This document shows, in pieces, positions 23,774 through 32,035 of a stretch of 38,974 bases of DNA; the stretch's first letter is position 1; every line of letters starts with the position of its first letter. The stretch lies in contig JAIETA010000012.1 in the NCBI GenBank assembly GCA_019745575.1, positions 1-38,974 of the forward strand. Reading direction: 5' to 3'. Under the pieces are notes generated by a model. It had not been told where the DNA came from. It ran no database searches and saw only the letters and a list, made by a program, of their open reading frames with translations. A program made the translations under genes and the position numbers. Origin of the DNA: Reyranella sp. Lineage in GTDB: Bacteria; Pseudomonadota; Alphaproteobacteria; Reyranellales; Reyranellaceae.

Positions 23774-24294
23774 CCGGCCGTCAGGAGCGTCATCACCCTG
23801 GCGAAGGCCTGATCGGCGATCTGCTCGATCTCGGCCGTCGTGCGGTTCTGGATGGGATGCGGCACGTAGACGACGGCGGGTTCGAAGCCCAGCGCGTCGC
23901 TCTGCGCCTCGACGCCCTGGGTGAAGTGCGTGGTGACGATGTTGACGCCGGGAAGGCCGCGTCCGTCGAGATTGTTGAGGTCGTGCAGACTGCACGATGT
24001 GCAGGACCCTCAATCGCTGAGCGCGATCACCGCCAGCTGGTTCTCGGCGGCGATCCTCTGCAACAGGTCGGTCGGCGCCACCTTGGTGTTGGTCGGCTTG
24101 CGGTAGCGTCGCGTCGCCACCCCGGCCTTGCTGAAATGCTGTTCGAGCCGGTCGATGAACTCCGCGCCGCGCGCCTTGCCGATGTCCATCAACGCCACGC
24201 TCTTGCCGGCCAGCGACGCCGGCGGCGTGCGGCGAGCCCGGCGGGTCGGTGAGGATTCGGCTGTCGGATCGCGCAGCTTGATGGCTGTCGTCAT
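23770..24294 (-). CDS. UGSC-family selenoprotein, TGA read as selenocysteine
   Basis: A 174-aa protein in which an in-frame TGA at 24010-24012 is codon 95. The product reads ALSDUGSCTSCSLHDLNNLD, the UGSC motif that names this family and a UxxCxxC arrangement (U95, Cys98, Cys101). Sequence before (LMDIGKARGAEFIDRLEQHF) and after (GVNIVTTHFTQGVEAQSDAL) the TGA is continuous and ends at TAG 23770-23772. A SECIS-like hairpin follows the TGA. The start at 24294 has an AGGGGGAGA ribosome site; an ATG 15 codons upstream overlaps the previous gene and lacks one. It lies 14 nt after the thioredoxin-fusion gene. The redox role is inferred from the motif; the substrate is unknown. Confidence 0.92.
23981..23997 (-). 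promoter_or_regulatory. Predicted bacterial SECIS element of the UGSC gene
   Basis: On the minus strand TCGTGCA-GTC-TGCACGA makes a perfect 7-bp stem with a GUC loop beginning 19 nt after the TGA. The upper stem and loop look very like the E. coli fdhF SECIS as I recall it (stem closing a GGUC loop, 18 nt after UGA). A competing shorter hairpin (CTGCAC-ATC-GTGCAG) begins closer to the TGA but has the wrong spacing and no G in its loop. Confidence 0.85.
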
Positions 24295-24308
24295 GAACGT
24301 ATCTCCCC

Positions 24309-25751
24309 CTAGCGGATTTCCCGGGTGACGGCCTGACACTCGTCGCGCACGGACTGGCCCGGCCAGCCGCCGATGATGGCCGAGAATAGGCCGGCTTCGC
24401 CGCCGGCGCGAACGATCAGAAGGCCGCCAGGCGGGAACTTGTCGACCATTTCCCCGGCCCGCGACGGCGGCAGCCCCTCGGCCACGCCCTGCGCGCCGCG
24501 GACGAGGTCGCGGCCGGGCCGCTTCAGCGCTCGATAGAGTTCATCTTCGATGCGCCGGCGATTCCAGCCGCCATCCTTGAAGATCTTGTAGTGCTCGGGC
24601 GCCAGCACCAGAACGGCATTGCCGGTCTCGCAGAGTTTGGGATGGTTGACGCCGAACAGGCCCATCGCGAGCGAACGCACGAGTTCCTCGGGACTGCGCG
24701 ACTTCTGGTCGATGAAGCCGTTGACGCCTTCGCCGTGAAACAGCGTGACGGCGCTCCGTCCCGCGGCGACGCCGCGCCGCACCGACAGCGGCTCCCAGTC
24801 CGGATCCGACTCGTCCTCGGCAAAACAGAAAGTGTACTTGCCGGGATTGCCCAGGGTGGCACGGTCCATGCCGCCCGGCAGGCCGCCGCCGACGTTGCGT
24901 ACGATGAGCTGCAGGGCGCGGCCGATGGTGGCGTTGGCGCGGTTGCCCTGGCCCAGGGCGTTGACGCCGCTGTTCATGCCGATGGCCTTCGCGACCGGCC
25001 CATTGATGATGACCAGCGGGCCGGAGAAATGCGTCGTGCAAAGCAGGCCATGCAGCACGAACAACGGGTCGAGTGCCGCCTCGAGCACGCCCAGCACCAC
25101 CGGCATGTACTCCGGCTTGCAGCCCGCCATCACGGCGTTGATGGCCACCTTCTCGACCGAGCACGGCGCCAGGTTGGGCGGGATCGGACCCACGATCTCG
25201 TCCGGCTTTCGATCCGTGCCCCCCAGCATACGCAGGATGCGGTCGTCGGTCGGCGGCACGACCGGCAGCCCGTCGCTCCAGCCGCGCTCGAAGCAGGCCT
25301 CCATCGGATCGTCCCACTCGCCGACCGCGATGGCCCGTGCCTTGAGGCCCGTGTCGCCAAAGCGCGCGACGAGGGTCTCGTGCACGCCGGGCTCGACGCT
25401 CTTCGAACCGCAGCCCGGCTGCCAGGCCGGCAACCCTTCCCCCGCAGCCGCCGCGCCGGCCAGTCGCGTCCATTCGGCGCGGTCCCAGCCGACGGTGCGT
25501 TCGACCTCGCGGCCGCCCTTTAGACGGATCAGCGTCGGCACGGTCTCGACGTTGAGACGAAAGGAGCGTTCCAGATCGTGGTCGTCGATCACGCGGCCGA
25601 CCCCTGCGGGAAACGTCGGATCGTCCTGCGTGATCACGGCCAGGGGGCCGGCCCGATCCAGGCTCCGCATCACCGGCTCGATCAGGACACACGTCGGGCA
25701 GTCGCGCTTGGCGACGATGACGAAGCCGTTGTCGGGAATACTCTCAGACAT
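24309..25751 (-). CDS. Thioredoxin-fold protein fused to a UGSC-associated domain
   Basis: A 480-aa protein. About residues 8-115 form a thioredoxin domain with the active site RDCPTC (Cys18, Cys21) and cis-Pro loop VETVPTLIRL. The larger C-terminal part (about 125-480) is a domain I know only as a neighbour of UGSC proteins, with FERGWSDGLPVVPPTDDRIL, LAPCSVEKVAINAVMAGC, LCTTHFSGPLVIINGP and NSGVNALGQGNRANATIGRA. I use the ATG at 25749-25751 because GAAGG lies 8 nt upstream; one five codons earlier is possible. The UGSC gene follows after 14 nt. A dithiol domain fused to the putative partner of a selenol protein suggests electron transfer between them (inference). Confidence 0.82.
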   Translation of the reverse strand: MSESIPDNGFVIVAKRDCPTCVLIEPVMRSLDRAGPLAVITQDDPTFPAGVGRVIDDHDLERSFRLNVETVPTLIRLKGGREVERTVGWDRAEWTRLAGAAAAGEGLPAWQPGCGSKSVEPGVHETLVARFGDTGLKARAIAVGEWDDPMEACFERGWSDGLPVVPPTDDRILRMLGGTDRKPDEIVGPIPPNLAPCSVEKVAINAVMAGCKPEYMPVVLGVLEAALDPLFVLHGLLCTTHFSGPLVIINGPVAKAIGMNSGVNALGQGNRANATIGRALQLIVRNVGGGLPGGMDRATLGNPGKYTFCFAEDESDPDWEPLSVRRGVAAGRSAVTLFHGEGVNGFIDQKSRSPEELVRSLAMGLFGVNHPKLCETGNAVLVLAPEHYKIFKDGGWNRRRIEDELYRALKRPGRDLVRGAQGVAEGLPPSRAGEMVDKFPPGGLLIVRAGGEAGLFSAIIGGWPGQSVRDECQAVTREIR

Positions 25752-25775
25752 CGAAAGTGCCTTCATTAGAGACGT

Positions 25776-26864
25776 CTACGGCAGCAGGCGACGCCGACCG
25801 AGTTCCGCCGCGATCGATTCGGCCACGAGTCGGTTGCCGGCGGCATTGTGATGCGTCGAGCGATCGCCATAGAGCGCGCCCAACCCGTGTGTCCGCACAG
25901 TCTGGTCAAGGACCTCGAAAAGGTCCAGCGTCGCAAGCCTCGCCTCGGCGGCACACTGCAGAACGAGCCTAGACAGGCGGCGCTCCTCGATGCCGTACCA
26001 TCTGTCTTTGCCCCAAACGCCTAGATCGTACTGGGCCACCACCAGGATGGGCGCATCGAGCTTCGCCAGGCGAGCCATGAGAGGGCAGGCCAGCCGCTCG
26101 CCCATGCCGCGCGGCAGCGCGCGCGCACTTTCGCCCCGCCATTCATGCCGGTCGTACGCCAGGCGGCTGACGACGACGTCCAGCAGTGCCGACCAGCCAA
26201 ATGCGCGCAGCCAAAGCGGCTGCGTACTGCCGGGCGCGGGGTCAGGCGGCACCGGAACATTGCGCAACGCCAACGCTGGACCGTTCAGGTCGAAATAGGG
26301 TTTTTCGTGGCCCCACAAGCGACTCATCTCGATTCGCCGCACATCGTCGGCGATGAAGCTGACAACTGTAACGGCTGGCTGGACCGCCGGCACCAGCCGC
26401 TCCGTGCGCATCACGATCTGGTCGAGACCGTAGCCGAGGACGCCGGCGTTGATCGTGCGCCGGTGGATCAGACCCTGCAGATAGGCCGGCCACGTCCGGT
26501 CGTCGGGCACCTCGGCCCCGTAGGCGAAGGAATCGCCGGTTGCGAGCACGGGCGGGGTGTGAGCCGCGTCGTCGGGAAGCGGCGGCATCGTGCGAAAGCC
26601 TTGTGGGTCGTGCGTGTACGGCGGCGCAGCAAAGCCCGGCTTGGGCACAAAGCCGAGGATCGGGTCGTAAATTGTGCTGCCCACCGAGGGGTTGGCGGGA
26701 ATATCGTTCAACACGACGGCGCTCAGCCAGTCCACGAGCAGGCTGGGATGGCGCCACGCCCGACATCCCAGTTCGAGAACGAGCAGAGCCACTATCGTCG
26801 ACGCGGCGACAAGCGCCACGCGACCGAAGACTTCGGCTATCCAGCCACGACGATCAGGACTCAA
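25776..26864 (-). CDS. Membrane-anchored SGNH/GDSL hydrolase-like protein
   Basis: A 362-aa protein with one N-terminal membrane segment (about 13-32) and an SGNH fold: nucleophile Ser in LATGDSFAYGAEVPDD (block I), NAGVLGYGLDQ (block II/III region), and the Asp-His pair near the C-terminus in YGDRSTHHNAAGNRLVAE (block V). The family removes or transfers acyl groups on sugars, lipids or glycans outside the inner membrane. The start overlaps the MetX-like stop by 11 nt and the stop is 24 nt before the thioredoxin-fusion start, so it is an internal member of the six-gene unit. Substrate unknown. Confidence 0.87.
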   Translation of the reverse strand: MSPDRRGWIAEVFGRVALVAASTIVALLVLELGCRAWRHPSLLVDWLSAVVLNDIPANPSVGSTIYDPILGFVPKPGFAAPPYTHDPQGFRTMPPLPDDAAHTPPVLATGDSFAYGAEVPDDRTWPAYLQGLIHRRTINAGVLGYGLDQIVMRTERLVPAVQPAVTVVSFIADDVRRIEMSRLWGHEKPYFDLNGPALALRNVPVPPDPAPGSTQPLWLRAFGWSALLDVVVSRLAYDRHEWRGESARALPRGMGERLACPLMARLAKLDAPILVVAQYDLGVWGKDRWYGIEERRLSRLVLQCAAEARLATLDLFEVLDQTVRTHGLGALYGDRSTHHNAAGNRLVAESIAAELGRRRLLP

Positions 26865-27861
26865 GCAGGGCCGCCACCTGGGTGTCGATGAAGGCCGCGT
26901 CCTCCGGATTGGCCAGCGGATTGCCGGCGCGGTGGCCCCACACCGAGGGAATCTCGACCAGCCTGCCGTTCTTGAGGTGCGGCAGCTCGGCGCGGTTGTC
27001 GTCGGTCTGGAAATAGAGGTCGGTGGCCGACGGCATCAGCAGCACCTTGGCCTTGATGCTCGACAGTGCCATTTCGAGATCGCCGCGGAAAAGGTCGTTG
27101 GCCGAGATGTCGCCGTTCTGCCAGGTCCACAGCTGGCAGAGCAGGTCGTCGGCGTCGCGTCGCAGATAGTTGGCCTCCCAGCCGCGGACGAGGAAGTCCT
27201 CCAGGCTGGCAAAGCCCATGCCGCGCCACAGCTCGCGGCGATAGAAGGTCTGGCTGGCCGCCCAGCCGGCGTAGATGCGACCCATGGCCCGCAGCCCCGC
27301 CTCCGGCTTGGCGGTGAAGTATTCGCCATTCCAGTGCGGGTCGGCCTGCAGCGCCGTGCGCACACCCTCGAGAAAGACGAAGTTGTGCGGCGCCGTGCGC
27401 GCCGATCCGCAGTTGACGACGATGCGCTCGACGTCGGCGCCGAACAGGGCGGCCCAGTGATAGGCCTGCTGCGCGCCCATCGACCAGCCGTAGACCAGCT
27501 TGACGCGGCCGACGCCGAACAGCTCGGCCAGCATGCGTCGCTGCTGCATGACATTGTCGTAGGTGGTGATGCGTGGAAAGCCCGCCTTGGACGCGGCATT
27601 GGACGGAGAAGACGACAGCCCGTTGCCGAACATGTTGGGGATGATGATGAAGTAGCGCGACGGGTCGAGGGCGCGCCCGACACCGATCAGCCATTCGATG
27701 TCCGGGTGCTGCGCCGTGTAGCTGGTCGGATAGAGGATGACGTTGTCGCGTCGGGACGACAGCGTGCCGTAGGTCTTGTAGACGATTTTGGCGTTCTTCA
27801 ACGTGCCGCCACGTTGCAGGGCGAGATCGCCGCACTCGAAGATGCCTTGGGCGGTTCTCAC
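26854..27861 (-). CDS. MetX-like alpha/beta hydrolase (homoserine acetyltransferase family)
   Basis: A 335-aa protein of the MetX-like alpha/beta fold: NVILYPTSYTAQHPDIEWLI, FIIIPNMFGNGLSSSPSN, nucleophile Ser in LVYGWSMGAQQAYHWAAL, Asp in MPSATDLYF and His in SVWGHRAGNP. MetX proper has a GGSMGG elbow; the GWSMG form is the broader family often annotated simply as alpha/beta hydrolase, so homoserine acetylation should not be assumed. The GTG at 27859-27861 overlaps the desaturase TGA as GTGA, which fixes the start and indicates translational coupling. metY lies about 3 kb away on the other strand, a coincidence or a distant link. Confidence 0.87.
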   Translation of the reverse strand: MRTAQGIFECGDLALQRGGTLKNAKIVYKTYGTLSSRRDNVILYPTSYTAQHPDIEWLIGVGRALDPSRYFIIIPNMFGNGLSSSPSNAASKAGFPRITTYDNVMQQRRMLAELFGVGRVKLVYGWSMGAQQAYHWAALFGADVERIVVNCGSARTAPHNFVFLEGVRTALQADPHWNGEYFTAKPEAGLRAMGRIYAGWAASQTFYRRELWRGMGFASLEDFLVRGWEANYLRRDADDLLCQLWTWQNGDISANDLFRGDLEMALSSIKAKVLLMPSATDLYFQTDDNRAELPHLKNGRLVEIPSVWGHRAGNPLANPEDAAFIDTQVAALLES

Positions 27862-28781
27862 GCGAGGCTCCGGACGATCTCCCGGTGCACCTGGGTATAG
27901 CTGCGCGCCACGTACTTCAGGTGCGGCCTCAGATGGCGATGCGCCTCCGGAAGTTGGTGGAACGGGATGTTGGGAAAGAGGTGATGCTCGGCGTGGAAGG
28001 GCAGGTTCCACATCAGGAACCGCACGGCCGGATTGCTGAGCGTCGTGCGCGTGTTGGCAAAGCCGTCGTCGCTCTCCGGACAGAGCGTATGCTCGCACAG
28101 GAGATAGAGGCGCAGAAGCGGCAGGCCGATCAGCAACGGGATGAACCACACCCACAGCACCACCGTCGTCTGCAACAGGACAGAGCCCGCTAGCAGCGCC
28201 GCATAGAAGGCGAGCAGCAGACGGCCCCAGCGATGCACCTCGGGCCAGCCCGAGTTGTGGATGTAGTCGACGTTGCCGCGACGGCCGAACGGGAAGACGA
28301 AGATGTCGCGGGCGCGGATCATCACGAATGGCAACGCGCTAACACGAAAGAGATATTGCCCCCAGGTGCGCGGCACGACCGAGGTGAGCAGTTCGGGATC
28401 GCGCGCCGGATCCTGAGTGTAGCGATGATGGGCGTAGTGGTAGTGACGGTAGAAGCCGGCATTGTTCAGGATCGCCGCGCCGGAGAAGAACGCCAGCACA
28501 TCGTTTGGCCAGCGCGTCTTGAAGGCGCTGTAATGCACAGCCTCGTGCATGGCGCCGAACAGCGCATTGACGAATACCGCCTGCAGCAGGAGAGCCGGCA
28601 CCAGCCACCAGGTGCCGCGTGTTTCCAGCACCAGCCAGCCGCCGGCGATCAGCAGCGCGAGATGCGCGGCGGTCTGCACGAGGCCCTTGGCATCGTCGCG
28701 CGCGTAGAGCCGCTTCAGCACCTCGGCCGGCACCACCCGCATCTGGCGGGCGCGCTGGCCGGTTACCTGATAGGTGCCCAT
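27858..28781 (-). CDS. Membrane fatty acid desaturase
   Basis: A 307-aa membrane di-iron desaturase with all three His boxes: HEAVH, HYAHH (in YRHYHYAHHRYTQ) and HAEHH (in PFHAEHHLFPN). Hydrophobic segments sit around residues 40-80 and 175-215. It introduces a double bond or hydroxyl into an acyl chain or related lipid, taking electrons from a reductant not encoded here. The ATG at 28779-28781 lies inside the end of the PPOX gene (19-nt overlap), and the stop overlaps the MetX-like start. The frame is open for 600 further codons upstream, but only this start gives a normal family length. Confidence 0.92.
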   Translation of the reverse strand: MGTYQVTGQRARQMRVVPAEVLKRLYARDDAKGLVQTAAHLALLIAGGWLVLETRGTWWLVPALLLQAVFVNALFGAMHEAVHYSAFKTRWPNDVLAFFSGAAILNNAGFYRHYHYAHHRYTQDPARDPELLTSVVPRTWGQYLFRVSALPFVMIRARDIFVFPFGRRGNVDYIHNSGWPEVHRWGRLLLAFYAALLAGSVLLQTTVVLWVWFIPLLIGLPLLRLYLLCEHTLCPESDDGFANTRTTLSNPAVRFLMWNLPFHAEHHLFPNIPFHQLPEAHRHLRPHLKYVARSYTQVHREIVRSLA

Positions 28782-29425
28782 AGCCCGTCCCGGTAGGCGA
28801 TCTCGGTCACCGCCTCGCGTTGCTTCTTCTCTTCCTCGCTGAGGCCGATCTGGTCGCCGACCATGCGCGCAATCGAGGGGAAGGTGCCCTTGGGCTGGGC
28901 GTAGTCGCCGCTCCACAGCTTCGAGCGCAGCAGCGCCTTGGCGCAGTGCAGGTAGGCCTGACGCACCGAGACGACGATAGCGCACTTCGGCGCCTTGCCC
29001 TGGACCGCCATCGAGGCCAGCAGGTCCGGATCGACCGACAGCCGCGCCGTGCCGGCCAGCCGCACCGTCTCGTTGGTGCCGGGCAGCAGGAAGATGAGCG
29101 CGATCTCCGGGTTCTCCAGAAGATTGCGCAGCGTGTCGAGCCGATTGTTGCCCGGCCGGTCGGCCAGCGCGACCGTGTGCTCGTCCAGCACCTTGAAGGC
29201 GCCGGGCGGATCGCCGCGCGGCGTGACGTCCTGCTTGCCCGAGGCATCGGCGGTGGCAATCAGGCACATCGGCGACAGTGAGATGAACCGGCCCATGTGA
29301 GCGTCGAGACGGCCGATGTCCTTTACAGCCGCGGTAACGCTCACCGGGGCATAGGAAGCGACCAGGGCCGCAGCACCAGCGGCGTCGAGCAGAGCGGGCG
29401 CGCGGGGCAAAGCAGAGTCGGGCAT
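28763..29425 (-). CDS. FMN-dependent PPOX-type flavoprotein (MSMEG_1061-like)
   Basis: A 220-aa split-barrel flavoprotein of the pyridoxamine-phosphate oxidase-like superfamily: HMGRFISLSPMCLIATADAS, GKQDVTPRGDPPGAFKVLDE, ADRPGNNRLDTLRNLLENPE and IALIFLLPGTNETVRLAGTA, followed by KCAIVVSVRQAYLHCAKAL. The last two stretches are typical of the MSMEG_1061 subgroup, which is thought to bind FMN or F420-type cofactors. It is the first gene of the six-gene unit ending with the UGSC selenoprotein. Reaction unknown. Confidence 0.88.
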   Translation of the reverse strand: MPDSALPRAPALLDAAGAAALVASYAPVSVTAAVKDIGRLDAHMGRFISLSPMCLIATADASGKQDVTPRGDPPGAFKVLDEHTVALADRPGNNRLDTLRNLLENPEIALIFLLPGTNETVRLAGTARLSVDPDLLASMAVQGKAPKCAIVVSVRQAYLHCAKALLRSKLWSGDYAQPKGTFPSIARMVGDQIGLSEEEKKQREAVTEIAYRDGLWAPIR

Positions 29426-29523
29426 GGATATGGCCTCCTAGCGATCCGCAAAGCCTAGCATGAATCGGACCGATGGAAGCGTTCAGGAGTAGGAGCCACC
29501 GAGCCACGGCATCCAAAGTCGGT

Positions 29524-29535
29524 TTGCCCGGGCAA
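29524..29535. promoter_or_regulatory. Perfect 12-bp palindrome in a divergent promoter region
   Basis: TTGCCCGGGCAA lies in the 226-nt gap between the divergent PPOX gene (start 29425) and substrate-binding protein gene (start 29652). It is a candidate operator for either direction. A TACAAT (29571-29576) downstream could be a -10 for the plus-strand gene, but no good -35 was seen. The rest of the gap shows no further clear signal. Confidence 0.35.
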
Positions 29536-29651
29536 GGAACGCCCATTTCCTTCAGGCGCACGACATCGAGTACAATGCATTTCCACGCCTTGCGCGGCGA
29601 TGACTTGCCTGGAGCAACAGGCGAGCGGGCCATATCGAATCGGGTGATCGA

Positions 29652-30635
29652 ATGAGTTGGCCGAACAAAGCAATCGCTTGCGTCCTCCTGCTGGTCGCGT
29701 GCCTGGCCGCCACAGGGCCGGCAGCGGCGCAAGGTGGCCGCGAACGCATTTTTCGCCTCGCCGTGCTGGGCCAGTCGGCGCTTTCCATGGAGCTCACGCG
29801 GGAAACGACTCTGCCGGAGCTCGAAAGGCTGGGCTTCGTGCGCGGAAGAACGCTCGACGTCGCGGAGGCCTTCGGTGATTCGGCGCGCCTGCCCGTGCTG
29901 GCTCGCGAACTCGTCGCCGGCAACCCGGATGTCCTGATTGCAGTGGGGGGCGAGGCCGTTCGCGCCGCGGCCGCGGCCACCGACCGGATTCCCGTCGTGG
30001 CGTTCGGTCCCGATCCGGTGCAGCTCGGGCTGGCACGAACCCTGTCGCGGCCCGGTGGAAACGTCACGGGTATTGTCATTCTTGCAGCCGAACTCGAGGG
30101 CAAGCGCCTGCATCTGCTGTCGGAGGCGGTGCCGGGCATGTCGCGGGTCGGATTGCTGCTCTATCCGCGCTCGACCAGCGCGGAAACCAGTCTTCGCGAG
30201 GCCCGCGACGTCGGCGGCCGGATCGGGGTCGAGGTGTTGCCGGTCAATGTGGAGAAGGCCGACGACATCGAGCCTGCGCTGGCAGGCCTCAAGACCGCTG
30301 GCGCCGGCGCCGTCGTCGTTTCCGCCGATCCTCGGCTGTTCAACGACACGCCGACCATCGTCGCGGCGGCGGCACGCCTTGGATTGCCGCTCGCCTGCCA
30401 GTGGGTGGAGATGGCCGAGGCGGGATGCCTGCTGTCCTACGGTCCCGGCCTCCGGCAACAGCGTGTCAGACTGGCGGACTACGTGGCCCGGTTGTTTCGC
30501 GGCGCGCAGCCCGCCGACCTGCCGATCGAGCAGCCCACAACCTTCGAACTCGCCATCAACCTCAAGACGGCCAAGGCGCTGGGCCTGCAGGTCCCACCGG
30601 CGGTCCTGAACCGGGCGGAACAGATCATCGACTAG
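29652..30635 (+). CDS. ABC transporter substrate-binding protein (PF04392 type)
   Basis: A 327-aa periplasmic protein with a signal peptide (about 1-27, ending GPAAAQG). The two-lobed fold of the PF04392 family is seen in FRLAVLGQSALSMELTRETT, LARELVAGNPDVLIAVGGEA, VAFGPDPVQLGLARTLSRPG and GNVTGIVILAAELEGKRLHL, ending with FELAINLKTAKALGLQVPPA, a near-signature C-terminus. No permease or ATPase lies nearby, so it is an orphan binding protein, as is common for this family in alphaproteobacteria. Ligand unknown. Confidence 0.9.
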   Translation: MSWPNKAIACVLLLVACLAATGPAAAQGGRERIFRLAVLGQSALSMELTRETTLPELERLGFVRGRTLDVAEAFGDSARLPVLARELVAGNPDVLIAVGGEAVRAAAAATDRIPVVAFGPDPVQLGLARTLSRPGGNVTGIVILAAELEGKRLHLLSEAVPGMSRVGLLLYPRSTSAETSLREARDVGGRIGVEVLPVNVEKADDIEPALAGLKTAGAGAVVVSADPRLFNDTPTIVAAAARLGLPLACQWVEMAEAGCLLSYGPGLRQQRVRLADYVARLFRGAQPADLPIEQPTTFELAINLKTAKALGLQVPPAVLNRAEQIID

Positions 30636-30700
30636 CGTGGCCAACCAGCCGGGCATCAAGGTATAGAGCGGCCGGAAAAAGATCACCTGAAGGGGACATC

Positions 30701-31993
30701 ATGGCGACCAACAGCAAGCATCCGGAGACCGTCGTGCTGCATGCCGGCTATCGCAGCGATCCCGCGACGACGGCGGTGGCCGTGCCGATCTACCAGACCA
30801 CCAGCTTCCAGTTCCGCGACACCCAGCACGCCGCCAACCTGTTTGGCCTGGCCGAGATGGGCAACATTTACAGCCGCATCATGAACCCGACCTGCGACGT
30901 GCTGGAGCAGCGCATCGCGGCTCTCGAGGGCGGCGTGGCGGCCCTCGCGCTGGGTTCGGGCCAGGCGGCCTCGCTGTTCGCGGTCCAGAACATCTGCCAC
31001 GCCGGCGACAATTTCGTGGCTTCGACCGACCTCTACGGCGGCACCTGGAACCTGTTCGCCAACACGATGAAGACCATGGGCATCGAATGCCGCTTCGTCG
31101 ATCCGGCCGATCCGGAGAATTTCCGCCGCGCGACCGACGCCAAAACGCGCTGCTACTACGCCGAGACGCTGCCGAACCCGAAGCTCGCCGTGTTCCCGAT
31201 CGCCGAGGTCGCACGCATCGGCCGCGAGCAGGGCATTCCGCTGATCATGGACAACACCGCGGCCCCGGTGATCTGCCGGCCGTTCGACCATGGCGCGGCC
31301 ATCGTGCTGCATTCGACCACCAAGTACATCGGCGGCCACGGCACCTCGATCGGCGGCATCCTGGTCGATGGCGGCAACTTCGACTGGGAAAAGCACAAGG
31401 ACCGCTTCCCCATGCTGAACACACCCGACCCCAGCTATCACGGCGCGGTCTGGACGCAGGCCACCAAGCCGATGGGGCCGGTGGCCTACATCATCAAGGC
31501 GCGCGTGACGCTGTTGCGCGACGTCGGCGCGCCGATGAGCCCCTTTAACGCCTTCATGTTCATCCAGGGGCTGGAGACGCTGCCGTTGCGCATGCGCGTG
31601 CATTGCGACAATGCCATCGCGACGGCCAAGCACCTCGCCAAGAACACCAAGATCGCCAAGGTGATCCATCCCTCGCTGATGACCGGCGAGGCGAAGAAGC
31701 GCGCCGACCAGCACCTCTCCCGCGGCTACGGCGCGTTGCTGGGCTTCGAGCTGAAGGGCGGCGCCGACGCCGGCCGCAAGTTCATCGACGGGCTAAAGAT
31801 GTTCTACCATGTGGCCAACATCGGCGACGCCCGCAGCCTCGCCATCCACCCGGCGTCGACCACCCACTCGCAGCTCACCGCCGACGAGCAGGCCAAGACC
31901 GGCGTCACGCCGGGCTACGTGCGGCTGTCGATCGGGCTCGAACATATCGACGACATCCTGGCCGACCTCGACCAGGCGCTGGCGGCGGTCTGA
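30701..31993 (+). CDS. metY: O-acetylhomoserine sulfhydrylase / Cys-Met metabolism PLP enzyme
   Basis: A 430-aa PLP enzyme of the Cys/Met metabolism family. VLHAGYRSDP starts the fold, then YSRIMNPTCDVLEQRIAALE, ALALGSGQAASLFAVQNICH, AETLPNPKLAVFPIAEVARI, and the PLP lysine Lys208 in HSTTKYIGGHGTSIGGILVD. The length and the C-terminal SQLTADEQAKTGVTPGYVRL and LSIGLEHIDDILADLDQAL match O-acetylhomoserine aminocarboxypropyltransferase, which makes homocysteine from O-acetylhomoserine and sulfide. An AAGGGGA site precedes the ATG. It stands alone on the plus strand. Confidence 0.93.
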   Translation: MATNSKHPETVVLHAGYRSDPATTAVAVPIYQTTSFQFRDTQHAANLFGLAEMGNIYSRIMNPTCDVLEQRIAALEGGVAALALGSGQAASLFAVQNICHAGDNFVASTDLYGGTWNLFANTMKTMGIECRFVDPADPENFRRATDAKTRCYYAETLPNPKLAVFPIAEVARIGREQGIPLIMDNTAAPVICRPFDHGAAIVLHSTTKYIGGHGTSIGGILVDGGNFDWEKHKDRFPMLNTPDPSYHGAVWTQATKPMGPVAYIIKARVTLLRDVGAPMSPFNAFMFIQGLETLPLRMRVHCDNAIATAKHLAKNTKIAKVIHPSLMTGEAKKRADQHLSRGYGALLGFELKGGADAGRKFIDGLKMFYHVANIGDARSLAIHPASTTHSQLTADEQAKTGVTPGYVRLSIGLEHIDDILADLDQALAAV

Positions 31994-32035
31994 CCGGACG
32001 GTCCGACGGGGGCGGCCCGACCGGGGCGGCGGGCC

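Noticed and set aside
23998..24009. Alternative hairpin CTGCAC-ATC-GTGCAG as the UGSC SECIS
   Set aside because: Its loop begins only 11 nt after the TGA and has no G, so it fails the bacterial SECIS spacing and loop rules that the overlapping hairpin satisfies.
26854..27861. Calling this gene metX and pairing it with metY
   Set aside because: The nucleophile elbow is GWSMG rather than the usual MetX GGSMGG, and it is locked inside a different operon on the opposite strand to metY.
26854..28155. MetX-like gene starting near 28155
   Set aside because: That would overlap most of the desaturase C-terminus; the GTG at 27861 overlapping the desaturase stop gives a normal family start.
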